Of a stretch of DNA of 64,000 nt, positions 13,078 to 25,170 are shown piece after piece (the stretch's first letter is position 1; every line of letters starts with the position of its first letter). Source of the stretch: Mya arenaria (taxonomy: Eukaryota; Mollusca; Bivalvia; Myida; Myidae); NCBI RefSeq assembly GCF_026914265.1, contig NC_069129.1, positions 26,775,650-26,839,649 of the forward strand, in the 5' to 3' direction. The notes beneath the pieces are model-generated. The model saw only the letters and a list, made by a program, of their open reading frames with translations. It was not told where the DNA came from and did no database searches. Position numbers and translations under genes: made by a program.

Positions 13078-13690
13078 AAGGTCAAAGGTCAATGTCATTT
13101 TAGTGCAAAACCTTTTGCAAAGATGCACGCATTGAAACAGTGATGTATGTATCAAAGGTCCATGCCATGCTTAAGGCAACACCTATAGCAAACATGCCCA
13201 TATTGGAACAGTGATTTATATGAAATGTCAAATTCATACTTTATGACAAAACCAGTAAACATGTTCACTGTGATACTGTAATTTGACTTATTTTTACATA
13301 TCAAAGGCCAAGGTCATACGTTATAGCAAAACCTGTATACAGGCATACTGTAAAACTGCAATTTCTATATATCAAAGGCCAAGGTCATACAACTTATAGC
13401 AAAACCTGTATACAGGCACACTGTGAAACTGCAATTTCTATATATCAAAGGTCAAGGTCATACATTATAAGTTATGGTAAAACCTGTATACAGGCACACT
13501 GTGAAACTGCAATTTCTATATATCAAAGGTCATGGTCATACCTTATGGCAAAACCTGTAAACAGGAATGCTGTGAAATTGTAATTTGGCAAACAAACTCA
13601 CGGTGAAACTTTGGTTTTATATCAAAGGTCAAAGACATACTTTATGGCAAAACCTTCTGCAGACATGCACGGATTGAACCATTACTGCCA
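13078..13690 (+). repeat. degenerate minisatellite, period about 75-85 bp
   Basis: About seven to eight copies of a unit containing ATATCAAAGGTCAAGGTCATAC and then GCAAAACCTGTA(T/A)ACAGGCA.ACTGTGAAACTG. The central copies are the most similar; edge copies are diverged. No coding content. Confidence 0.8.
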
Positions 13691-13829
13691 AGAGGAATTT
13701 GAAACAAGAACAGCGGGCAAACCCATTTGCCAAAAATGATGACCCTGTTCAGAGGGACAATGTCCAACCTTACAGACACATAAGGAGAGACGTTAATTTT
13801 TGATTGCATATGAGTTTAATGGGAGGTTG

Positions 13830-14125
13830 TTTGCTATTTGTTTAGTGTCTTTTAGTGAACATATGTTCTCTTGGGGTGTTTGTTAGTTTTAAGCACAGAT
13901 AAGGTCACTGGGGGTGGGGGTCTGCTTGTTTTAAAATACACAAGTTTACACTGAGGGGTTATGCTAATTTTAGGAATAGAGATGTGCACTGTCGATTAAA
14001 CTAGTTTTTCAGTACACAGGAGTACATCGGGGGGGGGGGGGGGGTATGCAGAGTTTATGCTATTTTTGAGTACATAGGAGTTCACTGGGTATATGTGCGC
14101 TAGACTTTAGTACACAGGAGTAAAC
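13830..14125 (+). repeat. degenerate tandem repeat with G-runs
   Basis: Several diverged copies of a unit around TTTTAGTACACAGGAGT.CACTGGGG, ending in a long poly(G) run near 14030-14043. Non-coding. Confidence 0.55.
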
Positions 14126-15458
14126 GTATGATCACTGGAAGTGTAATATATTGTGTATGTCCTTGGAGGAGGGCATGTAGTGTCCGTTAGTCCCAGCGGT
14201 TTCCGGACAATAGTTGAACAACACGTATGCACAAACACCTCAAACTATTTAAGCAGGTTGATAATGACAAGCAGTAAAACTCTCTTGATTTTAAGTTCAC
14301 TAGGTCAATGGTCAAGGTCGTGGTGGCCTCGATCTGAAAAAAGGAGAAATGAACGTGTTCGCTTGTTTTGGGGTTGTTTAGATAATCCTACATAGTGTTT
14401 TAATTAAATAATTAAGTTCAAGGTCATTCAAGAGAACAGGCCAAGAACCAGGCAATGGCCTACTTATTTTGAACATTTTAACCATGTTTTCCACATTTTA
14501 GCCATTTTCCATAGCCCTTTCGCAGTTAATAGCTTGTATAGCCGCCACCCCATCTAAACATTGTTCACATACGTACATGGCATGTAAGGCCACATCGGAC
14601 CATTTGGACACTTTGGACTCTTGAAAATAAGCATAAAAGTGTTTTCGATATAAACATGGCACTAATGTCAATCGTTTTACGATTTATATTATGAAACTAT
14701 ACGAGTACATTTTAAGTGTGGTCAAAGGGAAACAATTTTTGCGACATGAATCCTTTATTTTTCTCAGTAATTTCCCTTAGTTGCTTTTCCGGTCCTATGT
14801 CAATCAGACGACATGCGAATGTGTTCCAATTAAATTGGTAAGTGTTTGTGTTATTTCATTTCATTTAATTACGTTCTGTGCAAATAACCAGCTACAAGTA
14901 CTTAAATACATCAGCATTGATATTTTAGTGATTTATTGTGATCATTGGAATTGACTGGTGTTTGGTCTGTAATGATACTTAGTATATTAAAGCTGCACTT
15001 GAAACTATTGCAGCTACACTTTCACAGATTGACCGTTTTGACAACTCTTCATTTTTTTTATCTTGGAATGAGCCAAATTTTGCGTCAAGTCTGAAAACCG
15101 GTGATATAATGTTGCTGATAAAAGATCAGATCGTAGTTTTTAATATTTACGGTCAAACTTTGATGTTTTAAGTCTCGAAGCGTTACTAACGCTTTAAGAA
15201 AAATGTAATTTTCGGCATTTTCCTAACCAATTTAGACTTGTTCGATTGTGAGTAATCTTATATGACTAAATTGAAAGCATTGATGCCGAAATCTACGGTA
15301 GCACAGAGGTGACATACGGAACACTTAATTTATATTGTGGCCACGACTTAGTTTAGCCAATCAAAACAGCCGTTTAATCTTTGTCGCTTTATCGGTTATA
15401 ACACAGTAAGCACCCCTGATTCTAAAACGCCATTTGTACCCCAGCAAAAGAGAATAGT

Positions 15459-15734
15459 ATGGACGAAGACAGAGGGGGTCTTATAACAGATTACTTTCAA
15501 GAAGGCCTTTCTTATGCTTATGATGTTACCATTTTGAGGGAAAGTCATATACTAGTTATTCAAATAAGTTTACGTCCTTTGCACAGAGTACTGAGATCGT
15601 TGACGTTAAGACGAAGAAGGTATAGTGACGCACATTCTATTTGTGACTTTGTTAGCAACGTGATGGGGCATTCTGGACGTATCATGGTTACAAAATTATT
15701 TGACAACGGTGCTTGGCGAATGAATCAAGCGTGA
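15459..15734 (+). pseudogene. N-terminal fragment of a transposase/integrase-like protein
   Basis: The 91-residue frame has the pattern DYFQEGLSYAYD, then IQISLRPLHRVLRSLTLRRR, YSDAHSICDFVSNVMGHSG and AWRMNQ. It resembles, by memory of the family, the helix-turn-helix and linker region at the start of eukaryotic integrase-core transposases of the IS3EU type (YF..G..Y..I, IS.RTL.R.LR..GL.RR, SD...I..FV...L.GSG). It stops before any catalytic DDE core, and the following sequence shows no continuation, so this is a truncated remnant. The family assignment is tentative. Confidence 0.45.
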
Positions 15735-15928
15735 GTTAAGCATCCATGTCCATAACCATGACTCGCCAACATGACAGCGTTCCACCCTCTTTCGTCTTCT
15801 TATTGATTCCATCAGGACTAAATAAGGTCTGTTTGTACAGGCGAAATATACGGGGTATCCGTAGTACCATACTATCAAAGGTAAAGACCATAAAGTCAAA
15901 GATGACACTGCTTTTTTAATTGGCTAAA

Positions 15929-16156
15929 TTAAGTTGTGGCCACTGTAACTAAGTTGAGGCCACGATTTAATAAGCTTTGGTCACAAGTTATTAAGTTGTG
16001 GTATCAAGTTACTATGTTGTGGCCTGAAGTTACTAAATTGTGGTCATAATTTACTAAGTTGTTGCCACGATTAACTAAGTTGTGGCCACTATTTACTAAG
16101 TTGTGGCCCCAAGTTACTAAGTTGTGGCCACAAGTTACTAAGTGATAGCCACAAGT
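15929..16156 (+). repeat. 24-bp minisatellite
   Basis: About nine copies of TAAGTTGTGGCCACNANTTAC. The motif also appears singly at the left end of the inner transposon (near 15338), so the array grew from a subterminal repeat of that element. Confidence 0.9.
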
Positions 16157-16259
16157 GTTGCGAATTTCACATCTGTGTCACCGTAGTAATCAACTGATTC
16201 TGAGACAGTAAATAAAAAAAGTTTTCAAATCGGTCAATCTGTGAGAGTGCTGCTTTAAA

Positions 16260-18340
16260 GTCAATTTATAACCAAATACTGACAAAATTAATGATTTCGG
16301 ACTAAAACCTGGTTTAATGTTTTTAAAGAAAAGACCGTCGCTACGGACATGACCAAAATCCGAAAGTCTGATTTGATTTGATTTGATTTGATTTGATTTT
16401 TTACACAACCAAAGAAATTTTGTAATACTGTGCATTTTTGATAAGCTTCAAGCATAACCTTTACACTGTAAAACGGCAATCGACACTTATTTGGCCAAAA
16501 AAAAAAATCAAGCAAAAAATAATAATACAGTCAGTGGGATCTTTTAAAGTCAAAAAAGTTTTAAGAATACTGAATTCTACGATTCTGTCACTATTAAAAC
16601 ATATACAAGGACTATTTTGCAGATGATTTTTGCTTGTCGAAGATAGATATGAACGTAATTTTAATGCGTAAGACTGGACACCACTAACCCTCTTATTCGG
16701 TAAACAGCCCAAACACAATCAACGTTTCTGATTTGAAAACTTCGCTTGCATCGAGCTGGGTGTTTTCCAGTTACGACCGTTCAAGTTGCCGGAAGTAGGA
16801 AAAATGTCAACAACCGTTATTCTAGGACTATTTTAGCCGATAGTCATTTACATTGAATTTAGATTGTCAAAATTTTATGATAAGTTGATAATTACGCATT
16901 TAGAAATATTAAAGTACGACATACCTTCATATCCTTCCACGAAAGATACATTACAATTTATAAGATACTAGCAAAAAAAGACGAAACTTTACTATACGAA
17001 AGAACCTCTGTACATGTGACCGTCGGTTCTCGTGTACTGTACAGTTTCTCTTTTCTCTAAAGATCTTGTTAGCAATCCAGAGTATGGTTTCATTAACGTT
17101 TTTAAGCATCAGTGGTAAATGGTCATATTGAGTGACTCGAGAACATACAATTATTCGTACTTACTGTGATTGTAAGGTTGTTAGCCAGTATGTACTTACC
17201 AAAAATGGTTTGATGCGATATAAATTATCAATACACATATACTAGCAAAGAAAGTTATCATGATAGTCGATGATAGTAAGAAAAAGTGCTACTAGCAATT
17301 AAAGTACTCATTGACAGAATTGAAAAGGAAGCAAAAATGCCCTTTCCAAGTCCCTCTCCTGTATAACATTAGAAAAAAATTAACGTTTCACCCGGAACCA
17401 ATCTATCTATCACACTCTTATTTCTTTTTCTATGTTCAACATACCTTTATATTCTTTCTGTCTCTCCTTACTCAGCAACAACTTTAAATATTGTTCACAT
17501 AATCTACATACATACACACGTACACATGTATATAAATTATTATTAATGATATATAACTTGTTAAAAACAATTATCTGTGTTATATTTACTGATGTTAAAA
17601 TGTATACAAAAGTTGTTTTTTTTTTAAATAAATTAGCATGTGATGTGAACTACCAGAATTGTCATTTTGACATATGTGATGCATGGTTAAGGAATTAACG
17701 AAACAGTACCAGAGATGAAATTAAACAAGTGTTTTAACTAAGCCCGAAACAGTACTGTCTCAAGAATCTTTCGGTGATTTTCTCAAGGATATCTAAACTA
17801 TTACACCTACGTTTTTATGGCACTTTTCGCTCCCTATATAAGGGTAATCCTATACATAATAAGTAAACTTCGATGATTTAAGGGGGATTCGATAGGGATA
17901 ACATGTTCATATTGAGCATATGATTTATTTTATACTTTCGGATTGAAATGGGTATGTATAGTTTTTGTTCTAAAGCCTTTCAGACGCAATCTTCCAATCA
18001 GGTTTAGAGAAAACGTACAAGTCTGTTGAACCTGGAAAAGTGGCCCAGTGGTGTGGCGCCGATATACTCGTACATCATACTAGAATATGTGTAGGGCTAG
18101 ACAATACAGTTTGTGCTACAAACAGATATGTTTCTGCAAATAGGCATATTCAAGCCATTTTAAGACACATAAATGAATAGGATAAGTCTTGACTGCGCTC
18201 CCCGGAAGGCCTTAGTCTTGTTTATGCCAGAATAAAGCGTTAATTGCAACTGGAATACAACACTTTAATACTATAAATTAAGAAGATTTAATACTAAAAA
18301 TCTCAACACAAGCTCTATTTTCTTGATCAATGAGTTTTTA
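16260..18340. other. AT-rich intergenic sequence
   Basis: Contains a (TTTGA)n/(TGATT)n microsatellite at 16369-16400 and otherwise nothing I recognise. Short open frames on both strands overlap one another and lack family signatures or codon structure. Confidence 0.6.
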
Positions 18341-20035
18341 AGGACAAATTTCGTCAACAGGGGCTACAACTGCTTCTTTCAGTACATAGTCTACTTTGAT
18401 TTGTCACCAGAGGCTTGAACTGCTTCTAGAAGTGCAGAGTTTACTTTGATTTGTCAACAAAGGCTTGAACTGCTTCTAGCAGTATATAATCTTCATTGAT
18501 TTGTCAACAGAGGCTTTAACTGCTCCTAGCAGTACAGGGTGTACTTTGATTTGTCAACAGTGGCTTGAACTGCTTCTAGCAGTACAGGGTGTACTTTGAG
18601 TTGTAAACAGAGGCTTGAACTGCTTCTAGCAGTACAACGCCTCAACAGATGTTACAATTGCTTCGAGCAGTACATAGTCTACTTTGATTTGTCAACAGCA
18701 GCTCAAAGTGCTTCTAACAGTAAAGACTCTCAACAGAGACTGCAACTGCTTCTAGCAAAACAGACTCTCAACAGAGACTGCAACGGCTTCTAGCAAAACA
18801 GACTCTCAACGGAGACTGCAACTGCTTCTAGCAAAATAGACTCTCGACGGAGACTGCAACTGCTTCTAGCAAAACAGACTCTTGACAGAGACTGCAACTG
18901 CTTCTAGCAAAACAGACTCTCAACAGAGACTGCAACTGCTTCTAGCAAAACAGACTCTCAACAGAGACTGCAACTGCATCTAGCAAAACAGACTCTCAAC
19001 AGAGACTGCAACTGCTTCTAGCAAAACAGACTCTCAACAGAGACTGCAACTGCTTCTAGCAAAATAGACTCTCAACAGAGACTGCAACTGCTTCTAGCAA
19101 AACAGACTCTCAACAGAGACTGCAACTGCTTCTAGCAAAACAGACTCTCAACAGAGACTGCAACTGCTTCTAGCAAAACAGACTCTCAACAGAAACTGCT
19201 TCTAGCAAAACAGACTCTCAACAGAGACTGCAACTGCTTCTAGCAAAACAGACTCTCAACAGAGACTGCAACTGCTTCTAGCAAAACAGACTCTCAACAG
19301 AAACTGCAACTGCTTCTAGCAAAACAGACTCTCAACAGAGACTGCAACTGCTTCTAGCAAAATAGACTCTCAACAGAGACTGCAACTGCTTCTAGCAAAA
19401 CAGACTCTCAACAGAAACTGCAACTGCTTCTAGCAAAACAGACTCTCAACAGAGACTGCAACTGCCTCTAGCAAAACAGACTCTCAACAGAAACTGCAAC
19501 TGCTTCTAGCAAAACAGACTCTCAACAGAAACTGCTTCTAGCAAAACAGACATTCAACAGAGACTGCAACTGCTTCTAGCAAAACAGACTCTCAACAGAG
19601 ACTGCAACTGCTTCTAGCAAAACAGACTCTCAACAGAAACTGCAACTGCTTCTAGCAAAATAGACTCTCAACAGAGACTGCAACTGCTTCTAGCAAAACA
19701 GACTCTCAACAGAGACTGCAACTGCTTCTAACAAACCAGAGTCTACTTTGTGTTTTGTCATTAGAGGCTTGAACTGCTTCTAGCTGTTCATAGTCTGAAC
19801 AGAGGATACAACTGCTTCTAGCAATACAGAGTTTACTTTGATTTTGTCAACAGAGGCGTGAGCTGCTTCTAGCAGAACGGAGTATCAACAGAGGCTACGT
19901 CTGCTTTTAACAGTTCAAAGTGTACGTTGCTTTTGCCAACAAATGCGACGATTGCTTCTAATAGAACAGGGTCGAATATGATTTTTTTCAACAGAGGCTA
20001 CAGTTGCTTCCAACTGTGCAGAGTCTACTTTGATT
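18340..20035 (+). repeat. two-tier minisatellite: 60-bp parent units flanking a 38-bp core array
   Basis: From about 18723 to 19735 the unit is a near-perfect 38 bp (CAGACTCTCAACAGAGACTG + CAACTGCTTCTAGCAAAA) with some 26 copies, a few internally shortened. On both flanks (18340-18720 and 19735-20035) diverged units of about 60 bp occur that include AGTCTACTTTGATTTGTCAA before the shared CAACAGAGGCT...ACTGCTTCTAGCAG part. The core unit thus looks like a shortened derivative of the parent that then expanded. Reading frames through it are spurious. Confidence 0.92.
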
Positions 20036-20049
20036 GCTTTAAGTCATAA

Positions 20050-20260
20050 AGATATTACAAAATCTGCAAGTCGCTCGACACATTCTCACAGAGTGGAATT
20101 CGTTGTCGGAATGTTAGTTGTTGCGTTGATGTTATAAATGGTATAACCCGAGTGGTGAAATACTTAATCTTCTTCTTTATAATAGCTTTGCTTTGTTTTT
20201 GTAACGAGGACAAATGAGTGATGACATATAGTTAAGTTTGCTACATATTAGACAAAATAT
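20050..20260 (+). pseudogene. relic of the Ig-family C-terminal/transmembrane exon
   Basis: The segment aligns by eye with the last exon of Ig gene A (36978-37057) and about 180 bp downstream, including TTCTTCTTT and TTTCTGTAACGAGGACAAATG-like blocks. The remnant reads RVEFVVGMLVVALML followed by a stop, against KVELVVGMLVVAFIYLQ in gene A. The splice acceptor AG present in gene A is not preserved here (the site reads ACAAAAT). No Ig exon is visible upstream, so only the 3' end of a former gene survives, next to the minisatellite. Confidence 0.7.
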
Positions 20261-21449
20261 CGTTAGTATACCCATAATAATATGTACATTGTAATACAAC
20301 TAAGTCTTAAGTCGTAAGACAGGATATATAAATAGCGAACAGGCGCGTAGGTATGGCCAATTTGTCATTTCGCAGATTGATGTCTCGGGGGTAGGTGTGG
20401 GAGGAGCTATTTTAAATTCGGGGTTTTTAGTATTAATTTTATTCCGACCGTTCAAATTTCATTACGCAACTGCGTATTTGCGTATGTAGTCAGCTTCGCG
20501 CCTGGCAAAAGAGAGTTTTCTACTCAAAATACATATGAAAAGTTGTTCGTAATTCAAACGATTTATATGCATGCATTGCCAATTTTCTAATTACAGCATT
20601 TTTGAGAGGTCATCAACTTAATAAACTTAAACATATTCTGTCTTTGAAAGTAATATGGTTTGTTTTATATATTTAGTACTTTGACATACAATTAATCTTC
20701 AAGTAAAAGGGGATATTCGTCTTCAACAGTGTTACACATTCGTCATTGTCTTTCATTATAAGGGGTTGCAGTTGGCTTCTACCGGTTTCGATGCTCAACA
20801 GATGACTTGAAATTCTTAACCTAGACAGTGCACTTCAACACATTTATTTGTAAACATTGGCTCCAGAGCCACAATCTATTCAATAACTTTTTTATCTTTA
20901 AAGTTATGATACCAAACTAAGATGTCGATTGAAGAATATGCTTTTCCCCACACACTGGGCGCATTCGTTTTTCAAAATTATAAAAAAGTTCAACTTACCA
21001 GGCAAAAAACGGTCTCAGAATCGGCACTTGGCAATAAAAATACGCCATTTTGTTTGCCATGAAACATTTTTCTCACTTAATGTTTGCCAGAAATCAAATT
21101 ACGTCCTCCCCATTTGGTAATTAAAATTAAAATTTGTTTTGCGACATTTAAAATCGCACTATTTCAAGATATCACCTAAGCATTAACACAACTTGTTGGA
21201 AACAATTAAGAAATAATTCGTTTACGTGTTTTAATCTTCAAACATGGTGAAGTACAGTAATCGTTCATCCCAATGACCCCTACGTTACAATTTCAACATA
21301 CAAACTTTCTTTAAATTCTGCAGAACTAATTTCATGAAGAAAAATATACAAAAAAAATATCTCATATTGAAAATTTTAGTAAATCTGTCCAGATATAGGT
21401 CAAATATAAAAATACAATCTAAAATTAAATCATGGACACTCAGTATCGT
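20260..21449. other. intergenic, 3' flank of FReD-1
   Basis: AT-rich sequence with no recognised gene. Near 20760-20840 a short degenerate stretch (GGCTTCTACCG, CTCAACAGATGACTTGAA) may be a stray unit of the 18-20 kb minisatellite. Confidence 0.5.
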
Positions 21450-22786
21450 TTAATTTCTTTTAATTTTCATCACGCTTGTCTTCAGTGAGTAGGTGTACTC
21501 CCAGAGTTTGAACCACTCAATACCCTCGTACAACCAACGGGTGGTGCTGTAGGTTCCACCGACAAAATACACCCCATTAAGCGACAACGGGAAACAGTCG
21601 TGTGCGTGCCACCAGGGTCCTCTTGTAAGCCATGAGCAGTTTTTGTTTCCAATATTCTCGGCTTCTCTGTCTACTGTAGAAAATGGTCGTCCGCTTTGTT
21701 TACCAACAATCCGACTTACGAAGCTGTTATTGCTTTCTATGAAGCTGTCAACATAAAGTGTGAAATTGGTGGCCTCTGATCCAACGCTGAAGTTACTGTA
21801 CGTTTCAAAGTGAGTCATAACTGGTTCCCCGGGCCACGCTTCCATGAACGAGCTGGACTTAGTGGTGAGACGGTGTATATTGTTAAGACCAAGCCAATAT
21901 TCCGCTTCCCGGCTTCCAAACCCGGCTGCATAGTCCGCCCATAGCCTTTCGAAGTTCTCCGAGCCGTCCATTCTTCGTTGGATGACAGTCCAGCCGCCAT
22001 TTGTCATATCACACCAGAACGTTGTCGGCTCGCCTCCCATTGGTTGTATAGTGTAGACGCCATCAGCTGTTTGTCCCGCGTTGAAGGTGGCAAGGCAATC
22101 ATATGGGTACTGAAAAAGACAATGTTTTGTTGAAAAAATCGCAGTGCATGTGTATAGCTAAGAGTTATTTTTAATAGTATGCAGTATACTTACTTTTTAG
22201 TTGATTGAATGACCTTATTTAGACAAAACTTAGACCCGATGTTTCTTAAAATGCCATATAACAATGTTTTTTCCACACATCATTATTTTTTGTATCAATT
22301 GCTTTTGTATATATTTTTGCATAACGATACATTGAAACAATATCGACAAAGAATAAAACATATAAACGGTACAATGTAACATTATTTACGTTAAAATCAA
22401 AAGGGACATGTAAAGGGCTTGGGACAAGAGACTTTCCAACATCAGTTACGGCCCTTTACCATTAAATTGATACATGAACAGGCAGCACACTTATGAATAC
22501 TTACCGATGTCAACAGTTGTCCATAGACACCATCACCATTGGCGTTTTCAACGAACGCCGCGTTCACGGAGTTTCCGGAAAAGCATGCGCAGTGTGGATG
22601 AGTAGTAGTAGAAAACAAGAACAGTTCCCCAGCTGTTATTTTACGACAGATTCTTTGACATTCCAAACTTGAACTTGCGTTGAAAAAAGTAGCATCACCA
22701 GTATCCCCGCTCGGCACAATTGCCTGCATGTACATATCAGATGAAGCGTTAGCACGAAGACATACTGCGACAAATTGAAACACCAT
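21450..22786 (-). CDS. FReD-1: secreted PAN/apple-like + fibrinogen-related protein
   Basis: Minus strand, two exons: 22786-22505 (donor GTAAGT) and 22109-21450 (acceptor TTTTTCAG), intron 395 bp, phase 0. Exon 1 encodes a short hydrophobic leader and a PAN/apple-like domain with cysteines in SLECQRICRK and HPHCACFSG. Exon 2 encodes the fibrinogen-related domain: DCLATFNAGQTADGVY, WCDMTNGGWTVIQRRMDG, EAEYWLGLNNIH, NCSWLTRGPWWHAHDCF. FReDs in molluscs are secreted carbohydrate-binding recognition proteins; that role is inferred. It is very similar to FReD-2 but lacks three residues in SSSFMEAWPGE. The ATG matching the FReD-2 start (22856-22854) is in another frame, so I take the in-frame ATG at 22786, which leaves a plausible short signal peptide; the gene may alternatively be decaying at its 5' end. 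Confidence 0.85.
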
Positions 22787-22884
22787 AGAAAAAAGGAAAT
22801 TCAAGCATTTTAAAACAGCTGGTAGTAGATCGCGTCGATCCTTTTACCTTCGCCATGCTTGATCTTTCTGCGACTGTTTTAATG
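22787..22884 (-). promoter_or_regulatory. conserved 5' leader of FReD-1 with displaced start codon
   Basis: The minus strand reads ACAGTCGCAGAAAGATCAAGC then ATGGCGAAGG, nearly identical to the leader of FReD-2 (28138-28168). After this ATG the frame (MAKVKGSTRSTTSC) runs into a stop before reaching the PAN domain, because the length to the exon end is 352 nt here against 339 nt in FReD-2. Confidence 0.7.
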
Positions 22885-24370
22885 TATTCTATACGTATCA
22901 TGTCTGGAAGACCGAACAAACAAGTAGTGTCCATGCACCTAACATGCAGTATTTAATTCAAACAAGTGTCGTAATTCACACCAGGTTGTTTGCAGTATTT
23001 GTTTACTGGAACGCGTACCTTGGATATTGCAAATATTTGTATAAGGGCTAGAATATAGGCTTTCGTCCGTATTATTCAATTTATCACTGTTTGCAGCTTT
23101 TTCTAGACGGGTATCTATGAAATTTAGTTGTCTGCGTTGTTGTAATTATATGCATGCGTTCAAGAGGTCACGTTTACATTCAGTGCTTTCAATTATAACG
23201 TCCAACTTCTCGTTCAACATTAGCAAAAGAAATAATGATATCCCAACCGAGGGATAAATATATTAAGGTAATACATCCATCATGAATACAAACATTTGCT
23301 CCTGGTAAAGCTTCATTTTGAAGTCACAGAATTTTAATTTTCAATATTTTTTAAGTTTTCTCCGACGGCTTATATCATTAAAGAAACAAATTAAGAGAAT
23401 TGTTATAAAATAATAGTAAAATTTCATTTTAATACCTCCCTGAATAATATAATATCATAAAAGTTGCGTCATTACGGTGCTAATTTAAAGTAATCCATGC
23501 AATATTAGCTTAATGGTTAAATTAAACATAGAAATAAAACTCGATGTTAATATTTCAATTGCACATCTTTGCATCCAAATGATGGATGCCTTACCTTATA
23601 GCATAATGATGGATGTCTTACCTTAATGCATAATGGTGGATGGCTTACCTTTAAAGTGCACGAGTTAACCGTTTTAATCGAATGATAATTGAAAATAAAC
23701 TATAGATATACATACAACTATTGAGGATGAGTGAAATTATTATTATAGGTATACCATATTCAACCCACCCGGTTGAACCTGAAACAAAAAATGTTCGTTA
23801 AAGCAACCGCAACGGAGCGAACAAACGTTATCATTTTTATGAAAAAAATCCTATTTAAATAGAGAATTAGAAAAAAACGTGTCCCCACATAGATACTTAT
23901 TGAAGTAGTTGGCTTTAGCTGTTATATTTTTTAATTAATTTAAGTTTTCTTACTAAGTTGGTTAACGACCAAAAAATCTACAACCGCTCATTCGGCTACG
24001 GAAAGTTTTGACGACGCGTATAAAGGCAAAATTAAGGGAGGGGATTATACAAGCCATAGTGATTACACATCGCATGCAAATCACATGGCCAAAACAATTA
24101 AGGTATACATATTAATAAATATATTAAGCTATCATATGACTGTAAAATAAGGCAAAAGTGAATTGTGGGATCTGTTTTAAACAACTAGTAATGATCAGAA
24201 GTATACGATGTCTTTATATAATGTAAATATAGTTACGAGTTAAAGGAATATCATGGATGTTGACGTAAACACTAAGGATAGTTAAATTACAATACGTTTC
24301 AAATATAATGTATTCTTAAAAAAACGAGTGAATAGATTAGCAGTATTAGTTGCAAGTTACTCAAGCGTAC
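22885..24370. other. intergenic region between the divergent FReD genes (left part)
   Basis: AT-rich. Three tandem copies of a roughly 30-bp unit (ATGATGGATGCCTTACCTTA) lie at 23577-23660. No gene recognised. Confidence 0.6.
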
Positions 24371-25170
24371 CATAGGTATACTATCTAGTTTTAGCATATG
24401 TGATAAACTCTCTAGTGTCAGTATATGTAGTGAACTCTCTCGAGTAAACATATGTGATAAACTCTCTAGTGTCAGTATATGTAGTGAACTCTCTCGAGTA
24501 AACATATGTGGTAGACTCGCTAGTGTCAGCACAGGTTTTGTGGACTATCTAGTGTAAGTAGATGTGGTAGACTCTCTAGTGTAAGTATATATGGTAGACT
24601 CTCTAGTGTAAGTAGATGTGGTAGACTCTCTAGTGTAAGTATATATGGTAGACTTTCTAGTGTAAGTAGATGTGGTAGACTCTCTAGTGTAAGTATATAT
24701 GGTAGACTCTCTAGTGTAATTAGATATGGTAGACTCTCTAGTGTAAGTAGATTTGGTAGACTCTCTAGTGTAAGTAGATGTGGTAGACTCTCTAGTGTAA
24801 GTATATATGGTAAACTCTATAGTGTAAGTAGATGTGGTAGACTCTCTAGTGTAAGTAGATGTGGTAGACTCTCTAGTGTAAGTAGATGTGGTAGACTCTC
24901 TAGTGTAAGTATATATGGTAGACTCTCTAGTGTAAGAAGATATGGTAAACTCTCTAGTGTAAGTAGATGTGGTAGACTCTCTAGTGTAAGTATATATGGT
25001 AGACTCTCTAGTGTAATTAGATATGGTAGACTCTCTAGTGTAATTAGATATGGTAGACTCTCTAGTGTAATTAGATATGGTAGACTCTCTAGTGTAATTA
25101 GATATGGTAGACTCTCTAGTGTAATTAGATATGGTAGACTCTCTAGTGTAATTAGATATGGTAGACTCTC
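24371..25170 (+). repeat. satellite, monomeric 27-bp part
   Basis: Units of 27 bp, AGTAGATGTGGTAGACTCTC + TAGTGTA, with variants ATATATGG and ATTAGATATGG arranged in runs. The first part (24371-24540) is a 54-bp alternation of GATAAACTCTCTAGTGTCAG and GTGAACTCTCTCGAGTAAAC. Open frames such as LPYLITLES repeats are read-throughs of the array. Confidence 0.93.

Larger units (their letters stand above)
15293..16186 (+). mobile_element. inner DNA transposon remnant nested in the outer element
   Basis: The ends are inverted: CTACGGTAGCACAGAGGTG on the left and the complement of CACATCTGTGTCACCGTAG on the right. The inverted similarity continues inward through GTTGTGGCCAC-type motifs, which on the right have expanded into a 24-bp minisatellite. 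It contains a transposase-like open frame at 15459-15734, so it is probably a decayed autonomous or semi-autonomous DNA transposon. Confidence 0.6.
14987..16259. mobile_element. outer TIR element (common-type MITE) split by an insertion
   Basis: The left end TTAAAGCTGCAC...TTTCACAGATTGACCG matches the reverse complement of the right end, TTTAAAGCAGCACTCTCACA then GATTGACCG, over roughly 50-60 bp. The left copy has an extra 21-bp partial self-duplication. The interior holds a second TIR element (15293-16186), so the outer element was interrupted after insertion. Confidence 0.7.

Noticed and set aside
16190-16718. Overlapping frames on both strands around the TGATT repeat
   Set aside because: Mutually overlapping, low-complexity, no splice logic or recognisable family.
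22442-22804. Longer FReD-1 exon 1 frame starting at a TTG
   Set aside because: The TTG is not a plausible start, and the frame past 22505 is intron beyond a good GTAAGT donor.
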